Assembly (NCBI GenBank): GCA_938036915.1
Contig: CALHVV010000024.1
Coordinates: 1 to 20,973, forward strand
Direction: 5' to 3'
DNA: 20,973 bases
DNA from: an uncultured Candidatus Saccharibacteria bacterium
GTDB taxonomy: Bacteria; Patescibacteriota; Saccharimonadia; Saccharimonadales; Saccharimonadaceae
Shown: piece by piece, positions 5,702-14,195 of the stretch
Numbering within the stretch: the first letter of the stretch is position 1
Layout of the letters: each line of letters begins with the position of its first letter
Made by a program: the position numbers and the translations under genes
The notes under the pieces: model-generated
The model's database searches: none
The model's input: only the letters and a program-made list of their open reading frames with translations
Told to the model about the DNA's origin: nothing

Positions 5702-8700
5702 ATGCCTACACCTACCACGGCAACAGCTGCTCCATCGCGTGTGTTTTTTACTAGCAATGACACCGCGCTGGCAGTACCCGACTTGCTGGCTCACCAAGAA
5801 GAATCCTGGAAGGACTTCGTCGAGACGGGCCTGAGCGAAATTTTTGCAGAGCTCAACCCAATCGAAGACTATACTGGCCAGAAGCTTGAGCTGCGCTTTA
5901 AGGATTATGCCTTTGGCGAGCCCAAGCATACAGAGCAGTTTGCGAAAGAAAACAACCTGACTTTCGATGCACCACTGCAAGCCACCGTCGAGCTTATCAA
6001 CAAGACGACTGGCGAAGTCAAGGAACAGAGCATCTACATGGGCGACTACCCTTGGATGACGGAGCGCGCGACGTTTATCATCAATGGGACAGAGCGTGTG
6101 GTGGTAAGCCAGCTGATTCGGAGTGCTGGTGTGCTGTTTAGTGCCGACCGCGTGGCAGGGCGCAACCTCTATGGTGCCAAGATGATCCCAGGCCGTGGGG
6201 CATGGCTCGAGTTCGAGACCAGCCCATCGGGTGCAATCTACGTGAAGATCGATCGCCGCCGCAAGATTGCAGCCACCACCTTGCTGCGTGCTCTTGGTAT
6301 GAGCAAGGTGTCGGCCATTCGCGAGGCCTTTGCTGATATCGACACCGGTGAGCTGAAGTATATCGAAGCTACGCTTGAGAAGGATCCAGCGCATGGCATC
6401 AACGAAGCGTTAATTGAGGTCTATCGCCGCCTGCGCCCAGGTGATCTCGCTACCGTAGAGAACGCTCGTCAGATGATTGAGCGCATGTTCTTCGACTTCA
6501 AGCGCTTCGACTACAGCCGCGTTGGCCGCTACAAGATCAACCAGCGCCTGGGTGTTGATGTGCCTAATACGACCGAATATCGCACATTGCAGATGAGTGA
6601 TTTGATTGGTGTCTTGCGTGAAATCATCCGCCTCAACAACACACAAGAGCCAGCTGATGATATCGACTCGCTGAGCAATCGCCGTGTGAAGCTGGTTGGC
6701 GAGCTAGTAGCGCGCCAGTTCCGCGTTGGTATGCTCCGGATGCAGCGCAATGCAATGGACCGTATGAGCATGAGTGACCTCGAGACAGTTACGCCAAGCC
6801 AGCTGATTAATGCTCGCCCAGTGGTGGCAGCAGTGCGCGAGTTCTTCGCCAGTAGCCAGTTGAGCCAGCTGCTTGATGAGGTAAACCCGCTATCCGAGCT
6901 GAGTCACAAGCGTCGCCTGAGCTCGATGGGGCCTGGTGGTCTCAGCCGCGAGCGAGCCGGCTTTGAGGTGCGCGATGCTCACCCCACCCACTATGGCCGG
7001 ATTTGCTCGGTGGAGACACCAGAGGGTGCTAACATTGGCTTGGTGCTGAACCTCGCTACCTACGCACGTATCAACGAATACGGCTTTATTGAGACACCAT
7101 ACCTCAAGGTAGTTGATGGCCGCGTGACTGATGAAATCGTCTACCTCGATGCCTCGCAAGAAGTAACTGAGGTGATTGCCGACGCTGGTGCTCGTCTCAA
7201 TGAGGATGGTACCTTTGTACGCGATCGCGTCAGTGCGCGCAAGTTCCTCCAGCCAGGGCAGGTAGACACGAGCGAAGTCACTTTCATGGATGCTGCGCAC
7301 AAGCAGATCCTTGGGTCGACCGCGAGCCTCGTGCCATTCATCGAGAAGAACCGTATTGACCGCAGCTTGACTGGCTCCAACATGCAGCGCCAGGCAGTGC
7401 CACTCTTGCAGCCAGAGTCGCCAACGGTTGGCACTGGCATTGAGCACGAGGTGGCACGCAACTCCAGCCAGCTCATTACAGCTGAGGCTGATGGGGAAGT
7501 GATTCGGGCTGATGGCGAAGCAGTCGAGGTGCGCTATGCTGATGGCGTCAAGCGCTACGACCTAATCCACTTTGCCAAGAGCAATGACGATCGTTGTATT
7601 AACCAAAAAGTCCGGGTTAGCCGCGGCCAAACCGTTGCGAAGGGCGACACGCTCATCGAGGGCGCGTCCATTGCCGATGGTGAGCTCGCCCTCGGTAAGG
7701 ACTTGCTGGTAGCCTTTATGCCGTGGGGCGGCTACAACATGGACGACGCAGTAATTTTGAGCCGCCGCTTGGTAGAGGATGATACCCTTACCAGCATTAA
7801 TATCAAGGACTACACTGTCGAGGTACGCGAGACAAAGCTTGGTCCAGAAATCGTGACGCGCGATATTCCCAATGTGAGTGAGGATAGCCTTCGCCACTTG
7901 GATGAGAGCGGTATTGTGCAGATTGGCTCTGAGGTTAAGGCGGGCGATGTCTTGGTCGGGAAGATTACGCCAAAGGGTGAGCAGGAGCTCAGCAGTGAGG
8001 AGCGTTTGCTGCGTGCAATCTTTGGTGAAAAGGCCAAGGATGTGCGCGACACCAGCCAGCGCATGAACAATGCTGGTGGCGGTAAAGTTGTTGGCGTCAA
8101 GGTATTTAGCCGCGAGAATGGTCACGAGCTCAAGACGGGTGTATTGATGCAGATTCAGATCTTTGTTGCCCAATTGCGCAAGATCGGTGTGGGTGACAAG
8201 ATAGCTGGTCGCCACGGCAACAAGGGTGTGTGTGCCCGCGTGATGGCGGTAGAGGATATGCCATACCTGGCTGATGGTACTCCTGTTGATGTCATCCTCA
8301 ACCCGCTCGGTGTGCCAAGCCGTATGAACCTTGGCCAGCTCTTTGAGACGCACCTCGGCATGGCTGCACGAGCACTTGGCTACAAAGTTGCCACACCGCC
8401 GTTCAACGGTGTGCCAGCCGATACCATCAAAGATGAGCTTGAAAAGGCTGGTATTGCGCGCGACGGCAAGAGCCAACTCTATGATGGTCTGAGCGGCGAG
8501 CCATTTGAGGAGCGTACAACGGTCGGCGTGATGCATATGATCAAGCTGCACCACATGGTAAGCGACAAGATCCACGCCCGCAGCACCGGTCCATACACCA
8601 TGGTGACTCAGCAGCCACTCGGTGGTAAGGCCCAAAATGGTGGTCAGCGCCTCGGAGAGATGGAGGTCTGGGCGCTCGAAGCTTACGGTGCGGCAACTAC

Positions 8701-9064
8701 TCTGCAGGAGATGCTGACAATTAAATCAGACGACGTCTATGGCCGCGCCAAAGCCTACGAGGCAATCATCAAGGATGAGCCTATTGCCGGGCCAAAGCTG
8801 CCTGAGAGCTTTAACGTGCTTGTCAAGGAGCTGCAAGGCTTGGGCTTGCGTGTTGACCTGCTGGATGAGTCTGATGAGTCGGTCGATGCCGAGCACGTCA
8901 TTGCTGCTGCAGGCCCTGCCGACAAAACCGTTCCATCTGACGAGAGTGATGACGAAGCAACCTATCTTGATGAATCCGACGGCATTGGCACAATCGCTGA
9001 TGACAGCGGCATGTCCGTCCAAGATATTGACACAGTAGAAAACCTAAGCGAGGAGGAAGCCTAA
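5702..9064 (+). CDS. rpoB: DNA-directed RNA polymerase beta subunit, 1120 aa
   Basis: The beta subunit forms half of the RNA polymerase active-site cleft. ATG 5702 is chosen because AAGAGGAG sits 5 nt upstream; an in-frame TTG at 5651 lies inside the leader. Hallmarks in order: RSAGVLFSADR; the rifampicin region from about residue 381 (FFASSQLSQLLDEVNPLSE, then HKRRLSSMGPGGL); HPTHYGRICSVETPEGANIG; NMQRQAVPLL; GDKIAGRHGNKGV; and QQPLGGKAQNGGQRLGEMEVW. Residues equivalent to E. coli Q513, D516, H526 and S531 are kept, while N518 is Val. No large lineage inserts are present, so it is shorter than E. coli RpoB. The last ~70 residues form an acidic Asp/Glu/Ser-rich tail. rpoC follows after 1 nt. 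Confidence 0.97.
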   Translation: MPTPTTATAAPSRVFFTSNDTALAVPDLLAHQEESWKDFVETGLSEIFAELNPIEDYTGQKLELRFKDYAFGEPKHTEQFAKENNLTFDAPLQATVELINKTTGEVKEQSIYMGDYPWMTERATFIINGTERVVVSQLIRSAGVLFSADRVAGRNLYGAKMIPGRGAWLEFETSPSGAIYVKIDRRRKIAATTLLRALGMSKVSAIREAFADIDTGELKYIEATLEKDPAHGINEALIEVYRRLRPGDLATVENARQMIERMFFDFKRFDYSRVGRYKINQRLGVDVPNTTEYRTLQMSDLIGVLREIIRLNNTQEPADDIDSLSNRRVKLVGELVARQFRVGMLRMQRNAMDRMSMSDLETVTPSQLINARPVVAAVREFFASSQLSQLLDEVNPLSELSHKRRLSSMGPGGLSRERAGFEVRDAHPTHYGRICSVETPEGANIGLVLNLATYARINEYGFIETPYLKVVDGRVTDEIVYLDASQEVTEVIADAGARLNEDGTFVRDRVSARKFLQPGQVDTSEVTFMDAAHKQILGSTASLVPFIEKNRIDRSLTGSNMQRQAVPLLQPESPTVGTGIEHEVARNSSQLITAEADGEVIRADGEAVEVRYADGVKRYDLIHFAKSNDDRCINQKVRVSRGQTVAKGDTLIEGASIADGELALGKDLLVAFMPWGGYNMDDAVILSRRLVEDDTLTSINIKDYTVEVRETKLGPEIVTRDIPNVSEDSLRHLDESGIVQIGSEVKAGDVLVGKITPKGEQELSSEERLLRAIFGEKAKDVRDTSQRMNNAGGGKVVGVKVFSRENGHELKTGVLMQIQIFVAQLRKIGVGDKIAGRHGNKGVCARVMAVEDMPYLADGTPVDVILNPLGVPSRMNLGQLFETHLGMAARALGYKVATPPFNGVPADTIKDELEKAGIARDGKSQLYDGLSGEPFEERTTVGVMHMIKLHHMVSDKIHARSTGPYTMVTQQPLGGKAQNGGQRLGEMEVWALEAYGAATTLQEMLTIKSDDVYGRAKAYEAIIKDEPIAGPKLPESFNVLVKELQGLGLRVDLLDESDESVDAEHVIAAAGPADKTVPSDESDDEATYLDESDGIGTIADDSGMSVQDIDTVENLSEEEA

Positions 9065-9065
9065 G

Positions 9066-12000
9066 ATGTCCCACGTGGTAACAGATCACGATATCGCCAA
9101 TTTTGACGCGGTACGCTTGGCCGTCGCCAGCCCTGAGGATATCCTCAAGTGGAGCTACGGCGAAGTCACCAAGCCGGAGACGATTAACTATCGAACCCAG
9201 AAGCCTGAGCGCGACGGCCTGTTTTGTGAGCGAATTTTTGGCCCAGTCAAAGATATCAACCCACACGACAGTAAGCTCAAGGGTGTGCGCAGCCGCGAAG
9301 CTGCAGTAGATAAGAATGGTGAACTCGTCACCAAGTCGATCGTGCGTCGCGAGCGGATGGGGCACATTAGCCTAGCAACCCCCGTAGCGCACATTTGGTT
9401 TATGCGTGGCACGCCAAGTGCGATGAGCCTCTTGCTGGGCATTACGGTGCGCAACCTCGAGAAGATCGCCTACTTTGCTACCTATGTCATCCTCGACGTC
9501 GACGTTGAAACACGCGACGCTTATTTGACTGACCTTGAGGCTGAGACTGAGGCGGCACGGGCTGCCATCAAGATTCGCTTTCAGCGTGAAGCTGAAGCTG
9601 ATGGGGCAGACGTGAAAGCTCTTGCCGAGCAGCAAACACGCGAATACGAAGAGCTCGAGGCAACCTACAGCCAAAAGAAAGCTCAGCTTGAGAGCCTACA
9701 AAAGCGCGCTCTCCTAAGCGATACCGACTACCGTAACCTCCCCGAAGAGTATGAGGAGCTCGTAAAAGTTGGTATGGGTGGTGATGCACTCAAGGCGCTC
9801 CTTGATGATATCGATCTCGATGCACTCATCGCTGATTTGCAAGAAGAAGCCGAAGGGGCACGCGGCCAACGCGAGAAGAAGTTACTGAAGCGCCTTAAGG
9901 TGCTCGAGGGTATGCAAGCGGCAGGCATTAAGCCATCAAGCCTGTGTATGACAGTTTTGCCAGTCATTCCGCCAGATTTGCGGCCAATGGTAGCCTTGAG
10001 TGGTGGACGCTTTGCGACGAGTGACCTCAACGACCTCTACCGCCGCGTCATCAACCGTAATAACCGTCTCAAGAAGCTCATCGAGCTCAACGCACCAGAG
10101 GTAATTCAGCGCAACGAGAAGCGTATGCTGCAAGAAGCGGTCGATAGCTTGATTGACAACTCGGCTGCTCGTGGTGGCCGCGCTGTCAATGCAACTGGTG
10201 GACGCCGCCGTCTTAAGAGCATTAGCGATATGCTTAAGGGTAAGCAAGGGCGCTTCCGCCAGAACTTGCTGGGTAAGCGCGTCGACTACTCAGGCCGTTC
10301 GGTTATCGTGGTAGGACCGAAGCTCAAGATTCACCAGTGTGGTTTGCCAAAGCAGATGGCAATCGAGCTCTTCAAGCCATTTGTCATTAGCTGGCTCATC
10401 AAGGGCGATTATGCCCACAATATCCGTAGTGCAACGCGCCTAATTGAGGCAGGTGAAGCGGTTGTGTGGGATGCATTGGATGAAGTAATCAAGGGCAAGT
10501 ATGTCCTGCTCAACCGCGCGCCATCACTGCACCGCTTGAGTATCCAAGCCTTCCAGCCAAAGCTGGTTGAGGGTAAGGCGATCCAGCTTCACCCACTCGT
10601 CGCTAACGGCTTTAATGCTGATTACGATGGCGACCAGATGGCTGTCCACTTGCCGCTCAGTGCCGAGGCGCAGGCCGAAGCGCGCGAGCTGATGAGTGCC
10701 GTCAATAACCTGCTTAAGCCTGCCGACGGCAGCCCTGTCCTCAGTATCGACCAGGACGTGGTGCTCGGTAACTACTACCTCACATACGAGAAGCCTTCGG
10801 CTCAGACCGATACTGTCGCTGTCTTTGCCGACAGCCGGGCTGCTGAGCTCGCCTACGACATGGGCAAGCTCCACCTGCAGAGCCCGATTCGCATCCGGGC
10901 TAAGGGTGAGATCCGAACGACTACTCTGGGGCGTGTCTTCTTCAACGAAATCCTGCCAGAGGACTTCCCCTACAACAACAACGTCCAGACCAAGAAAGAG
11001 CTCAAGCGGGTACTTGGCCAGATCTTTGAGCACTATGGCGCCGCTGAGACTGCTATCACTGCTGACCGCATGAAGGGCTTGGCCTTCCGCTTTGCCACCA
11101 CTGCTGCGGTATCGACTGGTATGGAAGACTACCTCAGCTTTGACGAGATTGCCGACTTTGTGGCCGAGGGTGACGCACGTTCTGCTGCGATCTCGGAGCA
11201 GCTTGATCAAGGGCTCATCACCGAGGACGAGCGCTACACATTGACCGTCAACAACTGGCGCACCGTCGACCGCAAGGTAGAGGACTTCTTACGCAGCCAG
11301 TTGGCCCACATGGACACCTCTGTCGCAACGATGGTGAACTCTGGTGCTCGTGGTAGCGTCAACAACATTAAGCTGGCCAGTGCGATGATCGGTATCCAGG
11401 TGGATGCCGCCAACCGCGAGATTGAGCTGCCAGTGCGTAGTAACTTCAAGCGAGGGTTGTCGAGCCTGGAGGCCTTCGTGGCGACGCGTGGTGCTCGCAA
11501 GGGATTGATCGACACCGCCCTTAAGACGGCCGACTCTGGCTACCTGACGCGCCGCCTGGTCGATGTTTCGCAAGATGTCTTTACCGTTGAGGACGAAGAG
11601 GGTGACGACGATGGCTTCACTATTTACCGCAATGAGTCTGAGGAGACAATGATCGAGTTTGGCAACCGCTTGTTTGGCCGCTACACCGCTGAGGCAGTGC
11701 CGGGCCACCTCGACCGCGACCAGCTCATTACACGTGAGATTGCCAACGCCATCGAGGCGGATCAGTCGATCGACCAAGTGCGCATCCAGTCTGTCCTCTC
11801 TACTAAGAACTTGCACGGTATTCCACGCAAGAGTTACGGGATCGACATGGCAACTGGCCAGCTCGTCGATGGTTCGCAGCCAGTTGGTGTTATTGCTGCT
11901 CAGTCAGTCGGTGAGCCTGGTACTCAGCTGACGCTTAATACCTTCCACAGCTCTGGTGTTGGTGGGTCAGACATTACCCAGGGTCTGCCACGTGTCGAGG

Positions 12001-12938
12001 AGCTCTTTGAGGCACGTAACCCGAAAGGTCAGGCCTACGTCACAGAAGTCGCTGGTTTGGTCGATATCTGGGAAGATGGCAAGAAGTACGTTGTACAGGT
12101 CACGCCGCAAGCAGGCAAAGTAGAGCGTATGCCGCTCGATGGCCGCATGGTGATGGTGCAATCGGGCAGTAAGGTGAAGGTTGGCGATGTCATTGCGTCA
12201 TTCGACGATGGCACACAGCCACTCACTGCACCGTTTGATGGAGTGGTTGAGTCCACCGGTGATTCGCTTGTCCTCACAGGCAACGCGACAGCACCAGTCC
12301 GCTACGAGATTCCTGGCACAATGTATCTCGTCGTCAAGCCAGGCGATATGGTCGAGCCAGGCGATCGCCTGACACTTGGTTCGCTCAACCTGCACGACCT
12401 CATGCGCCTCAAGGGCACAGAGGCAACCCAGCGCTACATTATCAACGAAGTGCTTCGTATCTATGCTGCGCAGGGCCAGGATGTGGCTGGCAAGCACCTT
12501 GAGATCATCGTCCGGCAGATGTTCAGCCGGGTGCAAATTGATGATCCAGGTGATAGCACCTTCGTCATGGGCGACATCATCTCCAAGGCATCAGTGGTTG
12601 ATGCCAACAAGGAACTCGTTGCCCAGGGCAAAACGCCAGCCCAGTATGCACAGCTGCTGCTTGGTATCACCAAGGTGAGTATCTGGAGTGATAGCTGGCT
12701 GTCTGCTGCGTCGTTCCAAGACACGACTCGCGTGCTGATCAACGCTGCCACCAGTGGCCGCGCCGACCACCTCAAGGGTCTTAAGGAGAACGTCATCATC
12801 GGCAACAAAGTACCGGTTGGTACGGGTGCACACCCCCTTCCGCTCGAGGATAATGATTCTCCAGAGGATGAGTTTGTCGCTGAAGCCCAGGCCGAAGAGG
12901 CTGAGCCAGAAGTGACAATCGCCACTGATGAGCTGTAA
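9066..12938 (+). CDS. rpoC: DNA-directed RNA polymerase beta-prime subunit, 1290 aa
   Basis: Beta-prime carries the catalytic magnesium loop. The ATG lies 1 nt after the rpoB stop, with GAGGAGG at 9049-9055 inside the rpoB end as ribosome-binding site. Conserved parts include VDYSGRSVIVVGPKLKIHQCGLP, the catalytic loop N-A-D-Y-D-G-D (517-523; almost always NADFDGD), the bridge-helix region ARKGLIDTALKTADSGYLTRRLVDV, and the trigger loop region GVIAAQSVGEPGTQLTLNTFH. Odd points: the zinc-cluster cysteines expected near residues 64-90 and near 905-925 are all absent, and only three Cys occur in the whole chain (C54 and two others). The trigger loop has L957-N958 where most bacteria have M-R. 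A charged, coiled-coil-like insert lies around residues 150-215. The C-terminal tail is acidic. Confidence 0.97.
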   Translation: MSHVVTDHDIANFDAVRLAVASPEDILKWSYGEVTKPETINYRTQKPERDGLFCERIFGPVKDINPHDSKLKGVRSREAAVDKNGELVTKSIVRRERMGHISLATPVAHIWFMRGTPSAMSLLLGITVRNLEKIAYFATYVILDVDVETRDAYLTDLEAETEAARAAIKIRFQREAEADGADVKALAEQQTREYEELEATYSQKKAQLESLQKRALLSDTDYRNLPEEYEELVKVGMGGDALKALLDDIDLDALIADLQEEAEGARGQREKKLLKRLKVLEGMQAAGIKPSSLCMTVLPVIPPDLRPMVALSGGRFATSDLNDLYRRVINRNNRLKKLIELNAPEVIQRNEKRMLQEAVDSLIDNSAARGGRAVNATGGRRRLKSISDMLKGKQGRFRQNLLGKRVDYSGRSVIVVGPKLKIHQCGLPKQMAIELFKPFVISWLIKGDYAHNIRSATRLIEAGEAVVWDALDEVIKGKYVLLNRAPSLHRLSIQAFQPKLVEGKAIQLHPLVANGFNADYDGDQMAVHLPLSAEAQAEARELMSAVNNLLKPADGSPVLSIDQDVVLGNYYLTYEKPSAQTDTVAVFADSRAAELAYDMGKLHLQSPIRIRAKGEIRTTTLGRVFFNEILPEDFPYNNNVQTKKELKRVLGQIFEHYGAAETAITADRMKGLAFRFATTAAVSTGMEDYLSFDEIADFVAEGDARSAAISEQLDQGLITEDERYTLTVNNWRTVDRKVEDFLRSQLAHMDTSVATMVNSGARGSVNNIKLASAMIGIQVDAANREIELPVRSNFKRGLSSLEAFVATRGARKGLIDTALKTADSGYLTRRLVDVSQDVFTVEDEEGDDDGFTIYRNESEETMIEFGNRLFGRYTAEAVPGHLDRDQLITREIANAIEADQSIDQVRIQSVLSTKNLHGIPRKSYGIDMATGQLVDGSQPVGVIAAQSVGEPGTQLTLNTFHSSGVGGSDITQGLPRVEELFEARNPKGQAYVTEVAGLVDIWEDGKKYVVQVTPQAGKVERMPLDGRMVMVQSGSKVKVGDVIASFDDGTQPLTAPFDGVVESTGDSLVLTGNATAPVRYEIPGTMYLVVKPGDMVEPGDRLTLGSLNLHDLMRLKGTEATQRYIINEVLRIYAAQGQDVAGKHLEIIVRQMFSRVQIDDPGDSTFVMGDIISKASVVDANKELVAQGKTPAQYAQLLLGITKVSIWSDSWLSAASFQDTTRVLINAATSGRADHLKGLKENVIIGNKVPVGTGAHPLPLEDNDSPEDEFVAEAQAEEAEPEVTIATDEL

Positions 12939-12959
12939 GCAATAGCTAGCCTATAGCAG

Positions 12960-12996
12960 AAGAGCCTCACTTGAGAGAGTGAGGCTCTTGTTTTAT
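12960..12996 (+). terminator. Intrinsic terminator of rpoBC
   Basis: AAGAGCCTCACT (12960-12971) pairs perfectly with AGTGAGGCTCTT (12978-12989) around a 6-nt loop, followed by GTTTTAT. It lies 21 nt after the rpoC stop codon. Confidence 0.92.
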
Positions 12997-13035
12997 AGAC
13001 GGTCTTAAGACTATTCGACAATTATCGTAAATATG

Positions 13036-13044
13036 TGATATAAC
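13036..13044 (+). promoter_or_regulatory. Extended -10 promoter for the 13054 gene
   Basis: TGaTATAAC is an extended -10 element; the ATG at 13054 follows by 9 nt, so the leader would be only 2-3 nt. No Shine-Dalgarno sequence is seen. Confidence 0.5.
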
Positions 13045-13053
13045 AGATGTAGT

Positions 13054-13227
13054 ATGTATGAACGTTTTTCTCAACAATCAGTTCAGTCCGGTTCAGCTGA
13101 CGAGAAAGTGAGCCAACAAGATAAAGAAGTAGCTGCTGCTACAAGTAGAGAGTACAGGCGAAGCCGCCCCTACTGGGCGGATGCAACGGATACGAGATCG
13201 CTTATCGAAGATAGCGACACGAATTGA
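13054..13227 (+). pseudogene. 5' portion of an apparently frameshifted small gene, 57 codons
   Basis: This frame starts at the ATG placed correctly behind the extended -10 box and runs as a Gln/Ser/Ala-rich, polar N-terminus (MYERFSQQSVQSGS). After about residue 30 it becomes an unlikely Arg-rich sequence and stops at TGA 13225-13227. The downstream 13181-13465 frame is open back to 13133 and has no promoter or ribosome site of its own. A single-base shift between about 13133 and 13150 would join the two into one protein of about 135 residues. No family is recognised. The break may be a real mutation or a sequence error. Confidence 0.45.
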
Positions 13228-13465
13228 CGAGCATTTCACGTATGGCTACGATCTGTATTATCCACACATCAGCAAAGAAGAAGCGCTCGTGATGCCTGAA
13301 GATGAGCTGGTAGAGTCAACGAAAATAATTCTTGGCAGAGAGTTTGCTCCACGACCGAAAAGTTATGTCAATTGGCGAGTTATTGAAGGACCAGTGAGCC
13401 TTCATGTTGTGGATCAGCGTCGTCCAAAACCTAGGACAAAACAGCACTGGTGGCAGATATTGTAA
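13181..13465 (+). CDS. Hypothetical protein, 94 aa, probably 3' part of a frameshifted gene
   Basis: The first ATG in this frame is at 13181, but the frame is open from 13133 and reads sensibly upstream (QVESTGEAAPTGRM), so the true N-terminus is probably the 13054 frame. The protein is basic and soluble: an N-terminal amphipathic helix (MQRIRDRLSKIATRIDEHF), an aromatic patch (YGYDLYYPH), an acidic stretch, and a basic, Trp-containing C-terminus (RTKQHWWQIL). I do not recognise it. It ends just before a bidirectional terminator shared with the convergent gene at 13538. Confidence 0.5.
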   Translation: MQRIRDRLSKIATRIDEHFTYGYDLYYPHISKEEALVMPEDELVESTKIILGREFAPRPKSYVNWRVIEGPVSLHVVDQRRPKPRTKQHWWQIL

Positions 13466-13487
13466 TTAGCAATGCAAAGAATAAACA

Positions 13488-13520
13488 AAAACTCGTCAGG
13501 ATAACGACGAGTTTTCTATT
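13488..13520. terminator. Bidirectional terminator between convergent genes
   Basis: AAAACTCGTC (13488-13497) pairs with GACGAGTTTT (13506-13515) around an 8-nt loop. Reading plus, the stem ends in TTTTCTATT; reading minus, it ends in a T-rich run ahead of the opposite gene. It sits between the stops of the 13181 (+) and 13538 (-) genes and can serve both. Confidence 0.85.
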
Positions 13521-13537
13521 GGTTTTTTGATATTAAT

Positions 13538-14038
13538 CTAGACTGGCTTGTGACTTCTCAAGACACGATATAAGCCAATTTGAACCGCCCATAGGGTGCC
13601 TTTGTCGTTGAATCGAAAGATAACGAACTTGTCTGCATCCAACCTATATCGCAGATTCTTTCTCCCCCACAGTCCTCCCTCAAACTCCGGATCTCCAAAC
13701 GTGTTAATGACCTCCTGTATCGATGCTGTGTTTGATATTGATGTTAGTAGTTTGTAAGAGAGTGGAATGTAGGGCTCCTCATAAAGACTGTCATCCTGTA
13801 GGTAAAGAGAAAGAACGACGAGGATATCGTTACGCCACTGCAGTTCGAGGCCTGCGCTATAGTACGACCAGTACGATTCGGTTGAACCGACACCGAGGAA
13901 GCTTTCATCGGTATCTTCAATTGATGGCTCGCACGCCAAGCCATTTGTTGCTTTATCGACCCGCTCCTGTATTCCATCAATACCTCTTCCAATTAGATCA
14001 ATATATTTGGTAATGGGGCCATCTAGTTGCGCGTCCAT
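13538..14038 (-). CDS. Hypothetical soluble protein, 166 aa, possible immunity-like family
   Basis: The start ATG (minus, 14036-14038) follows AGGAGG at 14043-14048, so it is well supported. No signal peptide or membrane segment is seen. The chain is acidic at the N-terminus and aromatic-rich in the middle (TESYWSYYSAGLELQW). A later part reads IQEVINTFGDPEFEGG, then alternating strands. The pattern 'YSxGhxh ... hhLYL ... hxFGxPx' is loosely like small cytosolic proteins seen in polymorphic-toxin immunity sets, but this is a weak resemblance, not an assignment. Codons are more A/T-ending than in rpoC or fusA, suggesting an accessory gene. No toxin gene is adjacent. Confidence 0.7.
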   Translation of the reverse strand: MDAQLDGPITKYIDLIGRGIDGIQERVDKATNGLACEPSIEDTDESFLGVGSTESYWSYYSAGLELQWRNDILVVLSLYLQDDSLYEEPYIPLSYKLLTSISNTASIQEVINTFGDPEFEGGLWGRKNLRYRLDADKFVIFRFNDKGTLWAVQIGLYRVLRSHKPV

Positions 14039-14058
14039 ATTTCCTCCTGAAAGTTAGC

Positions 14059-14107
14059 TTAGTTGATTTACTAAGTTTGATTATACAATAAATTGATGGT
14101 TATGTAA
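14059..14107 (-). promoter_or_regulatory. Promoter and dyad upstream of the 13538-14038 gene
   Basis: On the minus strand, TTACAT (plus-strand 14102-14107), a 16-nt spacer and a perfect TATAAT (14080-14085) make a good promoter. Just downstream, at 14059-14076, lies CTTAGT-AAATCA-ACTAAG, a perfect 6-bp dyad at the predicted start of the transcript. It may be an operator or a 5' hairpin. Confidence 0.55.
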
Positions 14108-14195
14108 TACGAGTCACTCCAACCCCTAGTAGCTATATAATCACAAACCGCCCTAACAGGTGTTGACTAGCCTGCGCCATATACACTAATTGGCA

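Noticed and set aside
7562..8635. 357-codon open frame on the minus strand opposite rpoB (and other long antisense frames, e.g. 5687-6394, 6890-7447, 10524-11210)
   Set aside because: They lie fully inside rpoB/rpoC, have no promoter or ribosome site, and read as compositionally odd translations. They follow from strong codon bias in the sense genes.
14163..14190. TTGACT followed by TATACA/CTAAT on the plus strand, with an open frame at 14190-14522
   Set aside because: Spacing to TATACA is only 11 nt, and the frame is antisense to the well-supported minus-strand membrane protein gene.
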